Position numbers and translations under genes: made by a program. A stretch of 64,000 nucleotides of DNA from Kocuria carniphila (GTDB lineage: Bacteria > Actinomycetota > Actinomycetes > Actinomycetales > Micrococcaceae). The DNA lies in NCBI RefSeq assembly GCF_004136555.1, contig NZ_NOIT01000001.1:248001-312000 (forward strand), in the 5' to 3' direction. Shown one piece after another: positions 1-13,839 of the stretch (positions are counted from its first letter, which is position 1; every line of letters begins with the position of its first letter). The notes under the pieces are model-generated. The model saw only the letters and a program-made list of their open reading frames with translations, did no database searches and was not told the origin of the DNA.

Positions 1-1933
1 GCAGATCCGCGACTGCGGCGGCGTCCGTGGTGTAACCGGTCTTGGTCTTCTTGGTCTTGGGCAGCCCCAGTTCCTCGAACATCACGGTCTGCAACTGTTT
101 CGGTGAACCCAGATTGACCGTGTCTTCGATCTGCTCCTGCGCCATCTCCTTGTTCTGGTCGATGGGCTGCTGCAAGTCCTTGTACAGCTGATCGATCCCT
201 GGCTTGTCGATCGCGACACCCACGTTCTCCATGCGCGCCAGGATCACCGCGAGCGGCATTTCCAGATCGAGCAGCAGCGGCAGTTGTCCGTCGGCCTCCA
301 GCAGGGCACGCAAGTGGTGACTCAACTGAGCGCATGCCGCGCCCAGGCTGGCCTCGCGGGTCAGGACGTCGTCCGGGATGGCGTCCAGGCCCTTGTCCTC
401 GCCCAGGTCCAGTTCCGTCTGGGCAGCTTTTCCCTTGGCCGACGACGCCGCCGCATCACCGACCTCGGGCACCTCCAGTTCCAGGTGCTGGGCCAGTTGC
501 GCCTCCAGGTCGTAGCTGCGCAGCGCGGGGCGCACGAGATAACCGGACAGCTGAACGTCGTCGTACACGCCGTCCAGGGTGACGCCGCGGTCCACAAGTC
601 CGTGGAACAGATCCTTGAGGCCGTCCACGATCTTGAGCTGCCGGTCGTCCTCGAGCCACTGATCCACGGCGTTGGCCAGATCCTGGTCCGCAGCGACCAG
701 GTCGACCACGGCTGCAGTGTTCGCGGTGAAGACGAGGGCCGTGACTTCCCCGCCCGACGTCGCTTTGGGATCCGGCAGCAGGCGCCGCACCACGGCGGGT
801 GATTCGGTGTCTTTGTTCTCGTCGAGCCACTCCTGCCACTGCTCCGCCGACGTCACGCGGCGGACCGTGCTCACCACGGGGGCATCGGAACTGGGGCCGC
901 CGTCGCCGGCGTCACTGAAGGCGTCGAGAAGTCGGCCGCGCAGTCCGGAACCGAACTCGAGCTCGTCGAAGACCTCGTCCACCTTGTCGGTGTCCGGAAC
1001 GGGAAGTTCTGCCTTGCCGAACTCGATGTCGAGATCGAGATCGGTTTCCAACCGGTTGAGCTTGCGATTGCGGCGCACCAAGTCCAAGTTCTCGCGCAAC
1101 GCCTCACCCTTCTTACCGGTGATTTTGTCCGCGTGTTCGAGCACGGACTCCACGGTGCCGTAAGAGGTGATCCACTTGGCCGCGAAGCCCGGCCCCACGC
1201 CGGGAACGCCGGGCAGATTGTCCGCTTGCTCACCCGTGAGCGCGGCGAGGTCGGGGTAGTTCTGGGGTGCCACCTTGTACTTCTCGTACACCGCCTGGGC
1301 ATCCATGCGCCGCAGATCGGACGGGGTGCGACCCGGGTACACGATGTTCACGTGGTCATTGACCATCTGGAATGCGTCACGGTCTCCGGAAAAGACGAGG
1401 ACCTCGAAATCCTCAGCGGTGCCGCGCGTGGCCAAGGTGGCCAGAACGTCGTCGGCCTCGTAGCCCTCAAGCGTAACGACCGGAACCCCGAGCGCCTTGA
1501 GGATGCGTTCAATGTTGGGGACCTGGCCGTGGAACTCCTCTGGAGTCTCATCACGGCCGCCCTTGTAGTCGCCGTACTCCTGGGAGCGCAGCGTGGGGCC
1601 CTCGAGGTCGAACGAAACGATGAGGTGGGTCGGCTGATAGTCCCGGATCAGCTTGACCATGGTGTTCACAAAGCCGTAGACACCCTCGGTGTGCACGCCC
1701 TCGGACGTCACAAAGGCAGGGCCGTTCCCGTACTCGGCGGCACGTGAGAGCGCGAAGAACGCGCGGAAAGCCAGCGAGTGGCCGTCGATCAGCAGGAGGC
1801 GCTGCTCCGGACGGCTGACCGTCGCGGGCAGCGTGATCTCTTGGGGGGAATCGGTTTTCTCCCCGATCACCACCACGGGATCGGCGGAGGTTTCCTGGCT
1901 TGCGTTGGTCTGGGCGTCGCTCGTCTCACTCAC
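1..1933 (-). CDS. polA: DNA polymerase I, N-terminal 644 codons (cut by window edge)
   Basis: Replication and repair polymerase that removes RNA primers and fills gaps. The visible part holds the 5'-3' exonuclease domain (about residues 45-340; IDGHSLAFRAFF, EADDVLAT, SGDRDAFQM and the helix-hairpin-helix LPGVPGVGPGFAAK). A 3'-5' exonuclease-like fold follows (about 370-560) and appears to lack the DEDD carboxylates, as in other actinobacterial Pol I. Then comes the start of the polymerase thumb (NLGSPKQLQTVMFEELGLPK). Fingers and palm lie outside the window. The start is a GTG at 1933 preceded by AGGA. The gene sits 46 bases downstream of pdtaR on the same strand, so the two may be cotranscribed. 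Identity is secure; the exact start is less so. Confidence 0.95.
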   Translation of the reverse strand, partial: MSETSDAQTNASQETSADPVVVIGEKTDSPQEITLPATVSRPEQRLLLIDGHSLAFRAFFALSRAAEYGNGPAFVTSEGVHTEGVYGFVNTMVKLIRDYQPTHLIVSFDLEGPTLRSQEYGDYKGGRDETPEEFHGQVPNIERILKALGVPVVTLEGYEADDVLATLATRGTAEDFEVLVFSGDRDAFQMVNDHVNIVYPGRTPSDLRRMDAQAVYEKYKVAPQNYPDLAALTGEQADNLPGVPGVGPGFAAKWITSYGTVESVLEHADKITGKKGEALRENLDLVRRNRKLNRLETDLDLDIEFGKAELPVPDTDKVDEVFDELEFGSGLRGRLLDAFSDAGDGGPSSDAPVVSTVRRVTSAEQWQEWLDENKDTESPAVVRRLLPDPKATSGGEVTALVFTANTAAVVDLVAADQDLANAVDQWLEDDRQLKIVDGLKDLFHGLVDRGVTLDGVYDDVQLSGYLVRPALRSYDLEAQLAQHLELEVPEVGDAAASSAKGKAAQTELDLGEDKGLDAIPDDVLTREASLGAACAQLSHHLRALLEADGQLPLLLDLEMPLAVILARMENVGVAIDKPGIDQLYKDLQQPIDQNKEMAQEQIEDTVNLGSPKQLQTVMFEELGLPKTKKTKTGYTTDAAAVADL

Positions 1934-1979
1934 GCGTCCATCCTAGGCGCTCATCCTCAGCGCTCGGAGAAGTGCGCGG

Positions 1980-2594
1980 TCAGGCCACCTGGTTGATGAT
2001 CGCCTCGGCGACCTCACGCATGGACAAGCGGCGATCCATCGAGGTCTTCTGAATCCAGCGGAACGCCTCGGGTTCGGACAGGCCCATCTTGGTCTGCAGC
2101 AGGGACTTGGCACGCTCCACGAGTTTGCGCGTGGCGAACTGTTCCTTCATGTCCGCGACCTCGTTCTCGAGCGCGGAGATCTCCTCGAAGCGGGACATGG
2201 CGATCTCAATGGCCGGCACCACGTCATCCACAGTGAATGGCTTGACCACATACGCCATGGCCCCCGCTTCACGGGCTCGCTCCACGAGTTCACGCTGGCT
2301 GAAAGCCGTGAGCAGCACGACGGGAGCGATCCGCTCCTCGGCGATGTGTTCCGCCGCGGTGATGCCATCCATGACGGGCATCTTCACGTCCATGAGGACG
2401 AGGTCTGGTGTGTGCTCACGAGCGAGGTCCACTGCGCGCTGACCGTTCTCGGCTTCGGCCACCACGTTGTAACCGGCTTCGCGGAGCATCTCGACGATGT
2501 CCATGCGGATCAACGCCTCATCCTCGGCGACCACAACGGTCTTGGTGGGGGCACTCGATGGAGCCGGAGTGGACGCTTCGGGCGATTCCGTCAC
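1980..2594 (-). CDS. pdtaR: ANTAR-domain response regulator (PdtaR/Rv1626 family)
   Basis: Two-component response regulator that binds RNA rather than DNA and acts by antitermination. The receiver domain spans about residues 18-130 with the phospho-acceptor Asp69 in LVLMDVKMP and the conserved Lys118 in VVKPF. A coiled linker leads to a C-terminal ANTAR helical domain (about 136-200; ERAKSLLQTKMGLSEPEAF, then RRLSMREVAEAI). The length of 204 aa fits the family. The start is a GTG with AAGGAG upstream. The position next to polA and tRNA-Leu matches the mycobacterial arrangement. Its cognate PdtaS-like kinase is not in the window. The target transcripts cannot be told from this sequence. Confidence 0.93.
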   Translation of the reverse strand: MTESPEASTPAPSSAPTKTVVVAEDEALIRMDIVEMLREAGYNVVAEAENGQRAVDLAREHTPDLVLMDVKMPVMDGITAAEHIAEERIAPVVLLTAFSQRELVERAREAGAMAYVVKPFTVDDVVPAIEIAMSRFEEISALENEVADMKEQFATRKLVERAKSLLQTKMGLSEPEAFRWIQKTSMDRRLSMREVAEAIINQVA

Positions 2595-2783
2595 GAGGGA
2601 ACTCCTTGGTTAGCTGGGGAATCGAACTGAACACCGCATCAAACCACGTCATGACGACAGGTCTCGCATGAGACACGCCACACGAGAAGCCGTGCGCGGT
2701 GCGTTGGTCTTCAGCCTACCGCTCATCGTGTAAGCTGTTACCCGCTGCTCACAGCCAATGGCTTGTGAATCTGCACGACACTT

Positions 2784-2868
2784 GCCCAAGTGGCGGAATT
2801 GGCAGACGCGCTGCACTCAAAATGCAGTATGGAAACATGTGTGGGTTCGAGTCCCACCTTGGGCACCA
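2784..2868 (+). tRNA. tRNA-Leu (CAA)
   Basis: Full class II tRNA: acceptor stem GCCCAAG/CTTGGGC, anticodon arm CTGCA-CTCAAAA-TGCAG giving anticodon CAA, a long variable arm, a GTGGGTTCGAGTCCCAC T-arm and an encoded CCA. It is followed by its own terminator. Confidence 0.97.
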
Positions 2869-2894
2869 TAAACCGCCTAGTGAAAGCGGTAGAG

Positions 2895-2924
2895 AAACGG
2901 CCTCGTTGACACGGGGCCGTTTTT
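2895..2924 (+). terminator. Intrinsic terminator of tRNA-Leu
   Basis: Stem AAACGGCC/GGCCGTTT with a 12-base loop, followed by a T-run; it begins about 27 bases after the tRNA. Confidence 0.8.
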
Positions 2925-2964
2925 CGTTGGTGCGGACAGGCTAATTCTTGCTCCCCTGCGACTG

Positions 2965-3090
2965 AGGTGGCGGGAGGACCCTCATCAACACCTCATGCGC
3001 CACTGGAGCCCTTCCAGCTCCCCCAAAAGGTTCTAACGACGTTTCAGGCGTAACAAAGGGTTCTAGAGGCGCCCAGAATGTGAGCGGGCC
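2965..3090. repeat. Dispersed intergenic repeat, copy 1 (126 bp)
   Basis: Identical over 126 bp to 3160-3285. It carries the hallmark of the family: two GGTTCT hexamers exactly 30 bp apart (3029 and 3059). Related, diverged copies lie at about 3670-3790 and 32355-32462. No open frame in it looks real. The short minus-strand frame through it encodes only repeat-derived low-complexity peptide. Confidence 0.9.
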
Positions 3091-3159
3091 TTGCCGGTAC
3101 TGGGGTTGGAGCAACGGGAGATCATAGGCGAACTCGGAGTCATGAGCTGCCCACGTTCC

Positions 3160-3285
3160 AGGTGGCGGGAGGACCCTCATCAACACCTCATGCGCCACTG
3201 GAGCCCTTCCAGCTCCCCCAAAAGGTTCTAACGACGTTTCAGGCGTAACAAAGGGTTCTAGAGGCGCCCAGAATGTGAGCGGGCC
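3160..3285. repeat. Dispersed intergenic repeat, copy 2 (126 bp)
   Basis: Perfect direct copy of 2965-3090 at an offset of 195 bp; the 69 bp between the copies is not repeated. Perfect identity points to a recent duplication or ongoing conversion. Confidence 0.9.
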
Positions 3286-3302
3286 GTGGTGGAATCCCGG
3301 GG

Positions 3303-3371
3303 CGGCGGCGTCGTCGGCGGAATCCTAGTGTCGCCGCGGATGGAACCGGGGCGCGGCGGCGTCGTCGGCGG
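3303..3371. repeat. Paired GC-rich 18-mer in gene-free DNA
   Basis: The 18-mer CGGCGGCGTCGTCGGCGG occurs at 3303-3320 and 3354-3371. Each copy contains GCGGCGTCGTC, the reverse complement of the over-represented GACGACGCCGC motif of this window. No gene is visible around it. Confidence 0.7.
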
Positions 3372-3669
3372 CCGGTAGCGCGATAAAAAGTAGGCGCCGG
3401 GATCTGGGGCCTGCGATGAACCCGAGAACTTTTCCAGAACCCACGGCCGTGAGCATCTGTGGCAGAGAAACGCACGGCCAACATCTGGGGACGAGGTTCG
3501 CCACTCAAACCCCGTCAACGCTACGAACCTCTGCCAAGAATGCCGCGCGAAGGCCCAGGACACGAACCCGTGCCCCAAATGTTCGGGGCAGGCCCAGGGA
3601 CTCCCACCTAGGTGCCCTCACGCCGCTGTCGGAATCACGAGCATTTCTAGTGCACACGTCAGGCGCTAT

Positions 3670-3790
3670 TGGAACCCTCCATCACGGCTGATGTTTCGTG
3701 AGAACCCTCTTGGAGGCGCCGAAGGGGTTCTAGCGGCGCAACAGGTGTTCGGCACGGTTCTGACGGCGCGCCACATGTCGCGCAGGGGCC
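3670..3790. repeat. Dispersed intergenic repeat, diverged copy 3
   Basis: GGTTCT hexamers at 3726 and 3756 keep the exact 30-bp spacing seen in copies 1, 2 and 4. The flanking GGCGC and CAGGTGT blocks are also shared. On its left the inverse motif GAACCC occurs twice, again 30 bp apart. The surrounding bases 3372-3960 hold no gene I can support. Confidence 0.65.
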
Positions 3791-3795
3791 CGGAG

Positions 3796-3865
3796 GCACC
3801 GCGGGAAGGGCACCGAGGGAAAGGCACCGAAGGCAGGGAACCGAGAGAAGGGCACCGGCACGAGA
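3796..3865. repeat. 14-bp tandem repeat, five units
   Basis: Five consecutive 14-base units of the type GCACCGAGGGAAGG (units 1-4 differ at 1-3 positions, the fifth is degenerate). It lies between the dispersed repeat and the pyk terminator. Confidence 0.8.
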
Positions 3866-3907
3866 ATCCAGGGCCAGCCGACGTGAAACCCACCGCCCAC
3901 ACAACGA

Positions 3908-3941
3908 CGGCGACCCGCGCACCTGAGTGCACGGGTCGCCG
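3908..3941 (-). terminator. Hairpin downstream of pyk
   Basis: Stem CGGCGACCCG/CGGGTCGCCG with an inner GCAC/GTGC stem, 29 bases past the pyk stop. The U-tract is poor, so its function as a terminator is inferred from position and stability. Confidence 0.55.
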
Positions 3942-3969
3942 AGGTCATTCACGCAGCGGAACTAACCGA

Positions 3970-5475
3970 TCACGGTTCGCGCCAGGCGGCGGAACCGGGA
4001 AGGCTTTCGCGCCAGGGGCCGACGCGCTCGTGCTCTTCGCGCACGGGTGCCTCGCCGGCGTCATCCAGATCTCCCACGCGGTGGACCTTGACCAGGTTGG
4101 TGGAACCGGCCACACCAGGAGGTGAGCCGGCGCAGATGATCACCAAATCGTCGGGACCGGCCAGGCCCTTCTCAAGCATGTAGTGGTCAACCTGTTTGGT
4201 CATCTCGTCGGTGTGGTGAACCTGCTTGACCATGATGGGATGCACGCCCCATAGCAGCGACAGCAGGGCCATCACGTTCTGCACCGGGGTGAACGCCAGG
4301 ATCGGGCGGCTGGGGCGCAGTCGGGACAAGCGGCGAGCCGAATCACCGGACTGGGTGAACGTACAGATGTAGTTCACGTCCAACTGACGGGCCATCGTCA
4401 CGGCCGCCCGGGTCACGGCGCCGCCGCGAGTACGGGGCTCGGTGCCCAGCGGGGGCATGCGGTCCATGCCCTGGGTCTCGGTGGCCTCGATGATCTTGGC
4501 CATCGTCTCGATGGTCTGGACCGGGTACTTGCCCACGGAGGTCTCACCGGAGAGCATGACCGCGTCCGCACCGTCGAGCACGGCGTTGGCGCAGTCGGAG
4601 GCCTCGGCGCGAGTGGGGCGCGGGTTGTCAATCATGGACTCGAGCACCTGAGTCGCAACGATCACGGGCTTGGCCCAGCGGCGGGCCAACTCGATGGCGC
4701 GCTTCTGCACGATCGGCACGGCCTCGAGCGGGAGCTCCACACCCAGGTCACCACGTGCGACCATGATGCCGTCGAACGCGTCGATGATCTCGTGGAGGCT
4801 GTCCACGGCCTGCGGCTTCTCGATCTTGGCGATGACCGGAATCTTCCGGCCTTCTTCCTTCATGATCTCGTGCACGCGGGTGATGTCCTTGGCGTCGCGC
4901 ACGAAGGACAGAGCGATGATGTCCACGCCGCGCTGCAGCGCCCAACGCAGGTCGTCCTCGTCCTTCTCGCTCAGCGCGGGGACATTGACGGCCACGCCGG
5001 GGAGGTTGATGCCCTTGTGGTTGGACACGGGCCCGCCCACGATGACCTCGGTCTCCACGGTGTTGTCGGTGACCTTGGTGGCTTTGAGCGCCACCTTGCC
5101 GTCGTCGATCAACAGCGGATCGCCCACGTTGACGTCACCGGGCAGACCCTTGTGAGTCGTGGAGGCCAGTTTCTGGGAGCCCTCAACGTCATCGGTGGTG
5201 ATGGAGAACGTGTCCCCCACCTCGAGGTTGTACGGACCATTGGCGAACGCGCCCAGACGGATCTTGGGGCCCTGCAGATCGGCGAGGATGGCCACCGTGG
5301 TTTCGAGTTCTTGGCTGGCCCGTCGCAGATTCTCGTAAGAGGCGTTGTGAACGTTGTGATCACCGTGGCTCATGTTCAGGCGAGCCACATTCATACCGGC
5401 CTGAATGGCCTGGGTGATGTGCTCGTACGAGGAAATAGCCGGGCCAATGGTGGCCACGATCTTCGCTCGACGCAT
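3970..5475 (-). CDS. pyk: Pyruvate kinase
   Basis: Last step of glycolysis: phosphoenolpyruvate plus ADP to pyruvate plus ATP, in the cytosol. The 501-aa chain shows the N-terminal MRRAKIVATIGPA, the ADLQGPKIRLG block, a B-domain (about 85-170), the catalytic IPVIAKIEKPQAV and MVARGDLGVELP, and the K/Mg-binding region MLSGETSVGKYP. The C-terminal allosteric domain has CTFTQSGDSAR. The length is slightly above the 470-480 usual in the family because of a charged C-terminal tail (about 475-501). The ATG start has AGGGA upstream. The gene stands alone, with repeat-rich DNA on its 3' side. A possible leader hairpin lies upstream (5516-5562). Confidence 0.97.
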   Translation of the reverse strand: MRRAKIVATIGPAISSYEHITQAIQAGMNVARLNMSHGDHNVHNASYENLRRASQELETTVAILADLQGPKIRLGAFANGPYNLEVGDTFSITTDDVEGSQKLASTTHKGLPGDVNVGDPLLIDDGKVALKATKVTDNTVETEVIVGGPVSNHKGINLPGVAVNVPALSEKDEDDLRWALQRGVDIIALSFVRDAKDITRVHEIMKEEGRKIPVIAKIEKPQAVDSLHEIIDAFDGIMVARGDLGVELPLEAVPIVQKRAIELARRWAKPVIVATQVLESMIDNPRPTRAEASDCANAVLDGADAVMLSGETSVGKYPVQTIETMAKIIEATETQGMDRMPPLGTEPRTRGGAVTRAAVTMARQLDVNYICTFTQSGDSARRLSRLRPSRPILAFTPVQNVMALLSLLWGVHPIMVKQVHHTDEMTKQVDHYMLEKGLAGPDDLVIICAGSPPGVAGSTNLVKVHRVGDLDDAGEAPVREEHERVGPWRESLPGSAAWREP

Positions 5476-5515
5476 GGGTGATTCCCTTTCGGTCGGAGAC
5501 TACAGGGGGAAAACA

Positions 5516-5562
5516 GCAAAATGGCCGCGATGAAACAGCGCGAAGCTGCTCCAGCACGGCCA
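5516..5562 (-). promoter_or_regulatory. Terminator-like hairpin in the pyk 5' leader
   Basis: On the minus strand TGGCCG...CGGCCA encloses a second stem (AGCAGC/GCTGTT) and is followed by ATTTTGC, 41 bases before the pyk ATG. This could be an attenuator or simply a structured leader. No known riboswitch pattern was recognised. Confidence 0.35.
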
Positions 5563-5642
5563 CTTTGCCGGAATTCACTCCCCAGCTTAGCAACGGGGGC
5601 CATGTATTGATACGGCCAGGGCGGCGGTTCGCCCGGCTTTAG

Positions 5643-7101
5643 CTACAGGCTCAAATCAATAGCACGTTCCGACGGCGTCACGGGCTGCGGCAGGCGCGTT
5701 TGTCCGGTCAGGTGACGCTCCACCTCGGCAGCGCACGCGCGGCCCTCCGCAATCGCCCAGACCACCAAGGACTGACCGCGGCCGGCGTCGCCGCACGAGA
5801 ATACGCCGTCGACGGCGGTCATGTACTGCTCGTCGCGCGCCACGTTGGCGCGGCGGTCGAGTTCCACGGACAGCTGCGAGGTCAGCTCGTCGGACTCGTT
5901 GCCGGTGAAGCCCAGCGCCAGGAACACGAGGTCGGCCGGAATGATCTTCTCGGTCCCTTCCTTGGGAACACGGCGGCCGTCGTCCAGGTACTCGGTTTCG
6001 GCAACCTTGAGCCCCGTGACGTGGCCGTTCTCATCGCCCACGAACTCCACCGTGGACGCCAAGTAGGTGCGTTCACCGCCTTCCTCGTGGGACGAGGAAA
6101 CCTCGAAGACCTTGGGCATCATGGGCCACGGTTCTTCGTCCGCGCGGTCCACCGGCGGCTTGCGACCGATCGCCAGTGACGTCACCGACGCCGCGCCCTG
6201 CCGGTGTGCGGTGCCGATGCAGTCTGATCCGGTGTCGCCACCGCCGAGCACGATCACGTTCTTACCCCGTGCGTCGATCAGATCGGGTACCTCGTCCCCC
6301 GCCGACAAGCGGTTGGAACGCACGAGGTAGTCCATGGCGTGATGGATGCCCTGCAGATCGCGCCCGGGGATGCCCAATTCGCGGGGGCGTGTGGCACCGG
6401 TGGCCACGATCACGGCATCGTAGCGGCGCCGCAGGACGTCCCACGTGATGTCCTTACCGATCTCGATGCCGGTACGGAAGCGGGTTCCTTCGGCTGCCAT
6501 GACGTCCAAGCGACGATCCACCACGGACTTCTCGAGTTTGAAATCGGGGATGCCGTAACGCAGCAGACCGCCAATGCGATCATCACGTTCGTACACCGCC
6601 ACCGTGAACCCGGCCTGCGTCAATTGCTGTGCGGCCGCCAGACCCGCCGGACCCGATCCGACCACGGCCACGGTCTTACCCACCAGACGTGCGGGGAGGA
6701 ACGGCTTGACGTAGCCCTCGTCGAAGGCCATTTCGCCGATCTCGTACTCGATCTGCTTGATGGTCACGGCCGGTTGATTGATGCTCAGCACGCACGAGGA
6801 CTCGCACGGAGCCGGGCAGACGCGGCCTGTGAACTCCGGGAAATTATTGGTCGCGTGCATCCGCACAACGGCCTCATCCGTCTGGCCGCGCCAGACCAGG
6901 TCATTCCACTCGGGAATCAGGTTCCCGAGCGGGCAACCCTGGTGGCAGAACGGTACGCCGCAGTCCATGCAGCGACCGGCCTGCTCGTGCAGGGTCTGGG
7001 AATTCTGCCGTTCCTGGACCTCGTTCCAGTCCATGATGCGGACGGGAACCGGACGCTTGGGACGGTCTTCGCGGTGTCGAACTTTCAGAAAACCACGGGG
7101 A

Positions 7102-7109
<8 letters not shown>
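5643..7109 (-). CDS. gltD: Glutamate synthase (NADPH) small subunit
   Basis: Delivers electrons from NADPH through FAD and Fe-S clusters to the large subunit for making glutamate from glutamine and 2-oxoglutarate. The N-terminal Fe-S region has the cysteine series [20 protein letters not shown] and [10 protein letters not shown]. The FAD-binding [17 protein letters not shown] is near residue 148, and a second Rossmann motif ([17 protein letters not shown]) is near 285. The C-terminal [14 protein letters not shown] closes the FAD site. 488 aa is standard. The GTG start overlaps the gltB stop by 8 bases, indicating translational coupling. Confidence 0.97.
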
Positions 7110-11817
<4,708 letters not shown>

Positions 11818-11897
11818 AGGGAGCTCCTCACCGGGTTGGTGGGCAGGTCTGAAGTGTCAACGATGCCCGGGCAACTGGGGTGGAGTGCGGACGGACA

Positions 11898-11914
11898 TCA
11901 TCTGATCCAGATGA
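11898..11914. promoter_or_regulatory. 17-bp inverted repeat upstream of gltB
   Basis: TCATCTGATCCAGATGA is a perfect palindrome around a 3-base centre, 81 bases upstream of the gltB ATG. The size and place suit a dimeric regulator. It does not resemble the AmtR consensus. Nothing else is recognisable in 11818-12069. Confidence 0.45.
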
Positions 11915-12069
11915 CAAATGTGTCCGCGGCGCTGCGAACCACTGGGTCGGGCTCGGAAAGACCGACGGATCACCACCGAACGCGGGACTCGCATGATGAC
12001 GAATCCCCGGTGCGGCGCACGGGTAATTTACCACGATCCGAAATTCGATTGTGAGCGTCGACACCCGAC

Positions 12070-12100
12070 GTAAAACCCCCGGCGTTGGCCGGGGGTTCAA
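12070..12100 (-). terminator. Terminator after lgt
   Basis: Minus-strand stem AACCCCCGGC/GCCGGGGGTT with a 4-base loop, followed by a T-run; it lies 16 bases beyond the lgt stop and closes the his-trp-lgt series. Confidence 0.85.
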
Positions 12101-12115
12101 CGTGGTACGCGCCGC

Positions 12116-12982
12116 TCAGCGGAGCGCCGAGTGCGCGGCACCGTTCGCGGGTATTTCTGGATTTCTGCGGACTTTGACAGTTATTGCGGCAAATAATGCA
12201 ATGCCGAACAGGATCAGGGCCAATGACGTCCACACGTGGACCCTCTGACCAGCGATCATCAGCGCGGGATCGATGCGCAGGAACAGCTCGATCATGAGCC
12301 GCCCCAGGCCGTAGTACACCAGATACAGGGCGAACACGCGGCCGTGCGTGAGCTGGAATCGCCTACCGAGTGTGATGAGAATCACCACACCCGCCAGGTT
12401 CCACAGGCTCTCGTAGAGGAAGGTCGGATGAAACAGGGTGTCCGCGGGAAGACCATCCGGGAAGTTCGCGGACGTGGGGTCGATCTGCAGTCCCCAGGGC
12501 GCATCAGTGGGTTTGCCGAACAACTCCTGGTTGAACCAGTTGCCCCAGCGGCCAATGCCCTGAGCCAACAGCAACGAGGGTGCCACGGAGTCCGCGAAGT
12601 ACCACAGGGGTACACCGTTCTTCCGAGACACGAGCCATGCGGCACCGGCCCCGAAGAGCACGCCTCCCATGATGCCCAGGCCGCCCTCCCAGATCTTGAG
12701 CGCGTCCAAGGGGTTCGCTCCCGGACCGAAGTAGCCGACGGGATCCGTAATGAGCACGTGGTAGGCGCGGGATCCGATGATGCCCGCGATCACGGCCCAG
12801 AACACGATGTCCCACAGCACGTCGGGATCTTGGTCCCGGGCCTTCCAGCGGCGCATGGTGAGCCACACGGCCGCGGCCATGCCGAGCAGAATGCACAGGG
12901 CGTAGAAGTGGATGGTCAGCGGCCCCAGCGAGATGCTGCTGATATCCGGCGAGGGAATAGCTGCGGCAATCACCGGAGGCAT
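12116..12982 (-). CDS. lgt: Prolipoprotein diacylglyceryl transferase
   Basis: Inner-membrane enzyme that moves diacylglycerol from phosphatidylglycerol to the lipobox cysteine of prolipoproteins. The sequence of 288 aa has about seven membrane segments, the N-terminal IHFYALCILLGM helix, the catalytic-region SRAYHVL, and the family signature GRWGNWFNQELFG. It starts on an ATG that overlaps the trpA stop (TGATG). The place directly after trpA is conserved in actinobacteria, though the link to Trp synthesis seems only positional. A lipoprotein substrate, EfeO, is present in this window. Confidence 0.96.
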   Translation of the reverse strand: MPPVIAAAIPSPDISSISLGPLTIHFYALCILLGMAAAVWLTMRRWKARDQDPDVLWDIVFWAVIAGIIGSRAYHVLITDPVGYFGPGANPLDALKIWEGGLGIMGGVLFGAGAAWLVSRKNGVPLWYFADSVAPSLLLAQGIGRWGNWFNQELFGKPTDAPWGLQIDPTSANFPDGLPADTLFHPTFLYESLWNLAGVVILITLGRRFQLTHGRVFALYLVYYGLGRLMIELFLRIDPALMIAGQRVHVWTSLALILFGIALFAAITVKVRRNPEIPANGAAHSALR

Positions 12983-13839
12983 CAGCCGCGACCGGAGAGT
13001 TCAGCGGCCAAGCGGCCGACGGCCTCGGGACCGCCCTCGCCCAGGGCGCGCACGAGTGCGGTTCCCACGATCACACCGTCCGCGTACGCGCCGATCTCCT
13101 CGACATGTCCGCGGTTGGACACGCCCAGTCCCACGCACACGTTCTCGGCTCCGGCTTCGCGGGCGCGCGCAACGACGTCCTCGGCGGCCGAGGACACCTG
13201 GTCACGGGCCCCGGTGACGCCCATGATGGAGACCGCGTAGACGAATCCGGAGGACGCCTTGACGGTCATGTCCATACGCTCACGCGTGGTGGACGGGGCC
13301 ACCAGGAAGATCCGGTCAAGACCGTACTTCTGGGAAGCCTCAAACCAGTCGCCTGCCTCATCGGGAATGAGGTCCGGGGTGATCATGCCCGCTCCCCCGG
13401 CTTCGCGCAGACGGCGGGAGAATTCGTCCACGCCGGTCTGCAGCACCGGGTTCCAGTAGGTCATCACCACGGGTACGGCGTCCGTGCGCTCGGAGACTGC
13501 CTGAACGACCGTGAACGCGTCTGCAACCCGCACACCGTTGGCCAGTGCCTGAGTGGTCGCGTTCTGGATCACGGTGCCGTCCATGACGGGATCCGAATAC
13601 GGGATGCCGATCTCGATGATGTCCGCGCCGTTCTGGCCCAGGGCCACCGCGGCTTCCACGGACTCTTCCACGGTCGGATAGCCGGCCGGGAGGTAACCGA
13701 CCAGCGCGGGACGACCTTCCGCCTTACACTGCGCGATCCGCGCGGCGAGCTTCGAGTCGGGATTACGGGTGAGGTCCTTGGGGAGGATGCGTTCTGCCAA
13801 GCCGCCCACTCCGGGACGGACGGATTCGGGGGCGCTCAC
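12982..13839 (-). CDS. trpA: Tryptophan synthase alpha subunit
   Basis: Cleaves indole-3-glycerol phosphate and channels indole to the beta subunit. The TIM barrel of 285 aa includes GYLPAGYPT, the catalytic Glu in [17 protein letters not shown] (Asp also present), the mobile-loop region [11 protein letters not shown], and [13 protein letters not shown] binding phosphate. The GTG start overlaps the upstream trpCB stop by four bases (GTGA), so alpha and beta are translationally coupled. The N-terminal extension of about 25 residues ([13 protein letters not shown]...) is longer than in enterobacteria. Confidence 0.97.
   Translation of the reverse strand: MSAPESVRPGVGGLAERILPKDLTRNPDSKLAARIAQCKAEGRPALVGYLPAGYPTVEESVEAAVALGQNGADIIEIGIPYSDPVMDGTVIQNATTQALANGVRVADAFTVVQAVSERTDAVPVVMTYWNPVLQTGVDEFSRRLREAGGAGMITPDLIPDEAGDWFEASQKYGLDRIFLVAPSTTRERMDMTVKASSGFVYAVSIMGVTGARDQVSSAAEDVVARAREAGAENVCVGLGVSNRGHVEEIGAYADGVIVGTALVRALGEGGPEAVGRLAAELSGRG

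Noticed and set aside
2965-3285. CRISPR array
   Set aside because: Only two long identical copies with a 69-bp spacer, 126 bp each, and no cas genes; the RecB-like nuclease at 29792 lacks Cas4 cysteines.
2941-3952. Short frames in the repeat-rich region
   Set aside because: They translate the repeats themselves, have no ribosome sites, and duplicate peptide stretches only because the DNA is duplicated.
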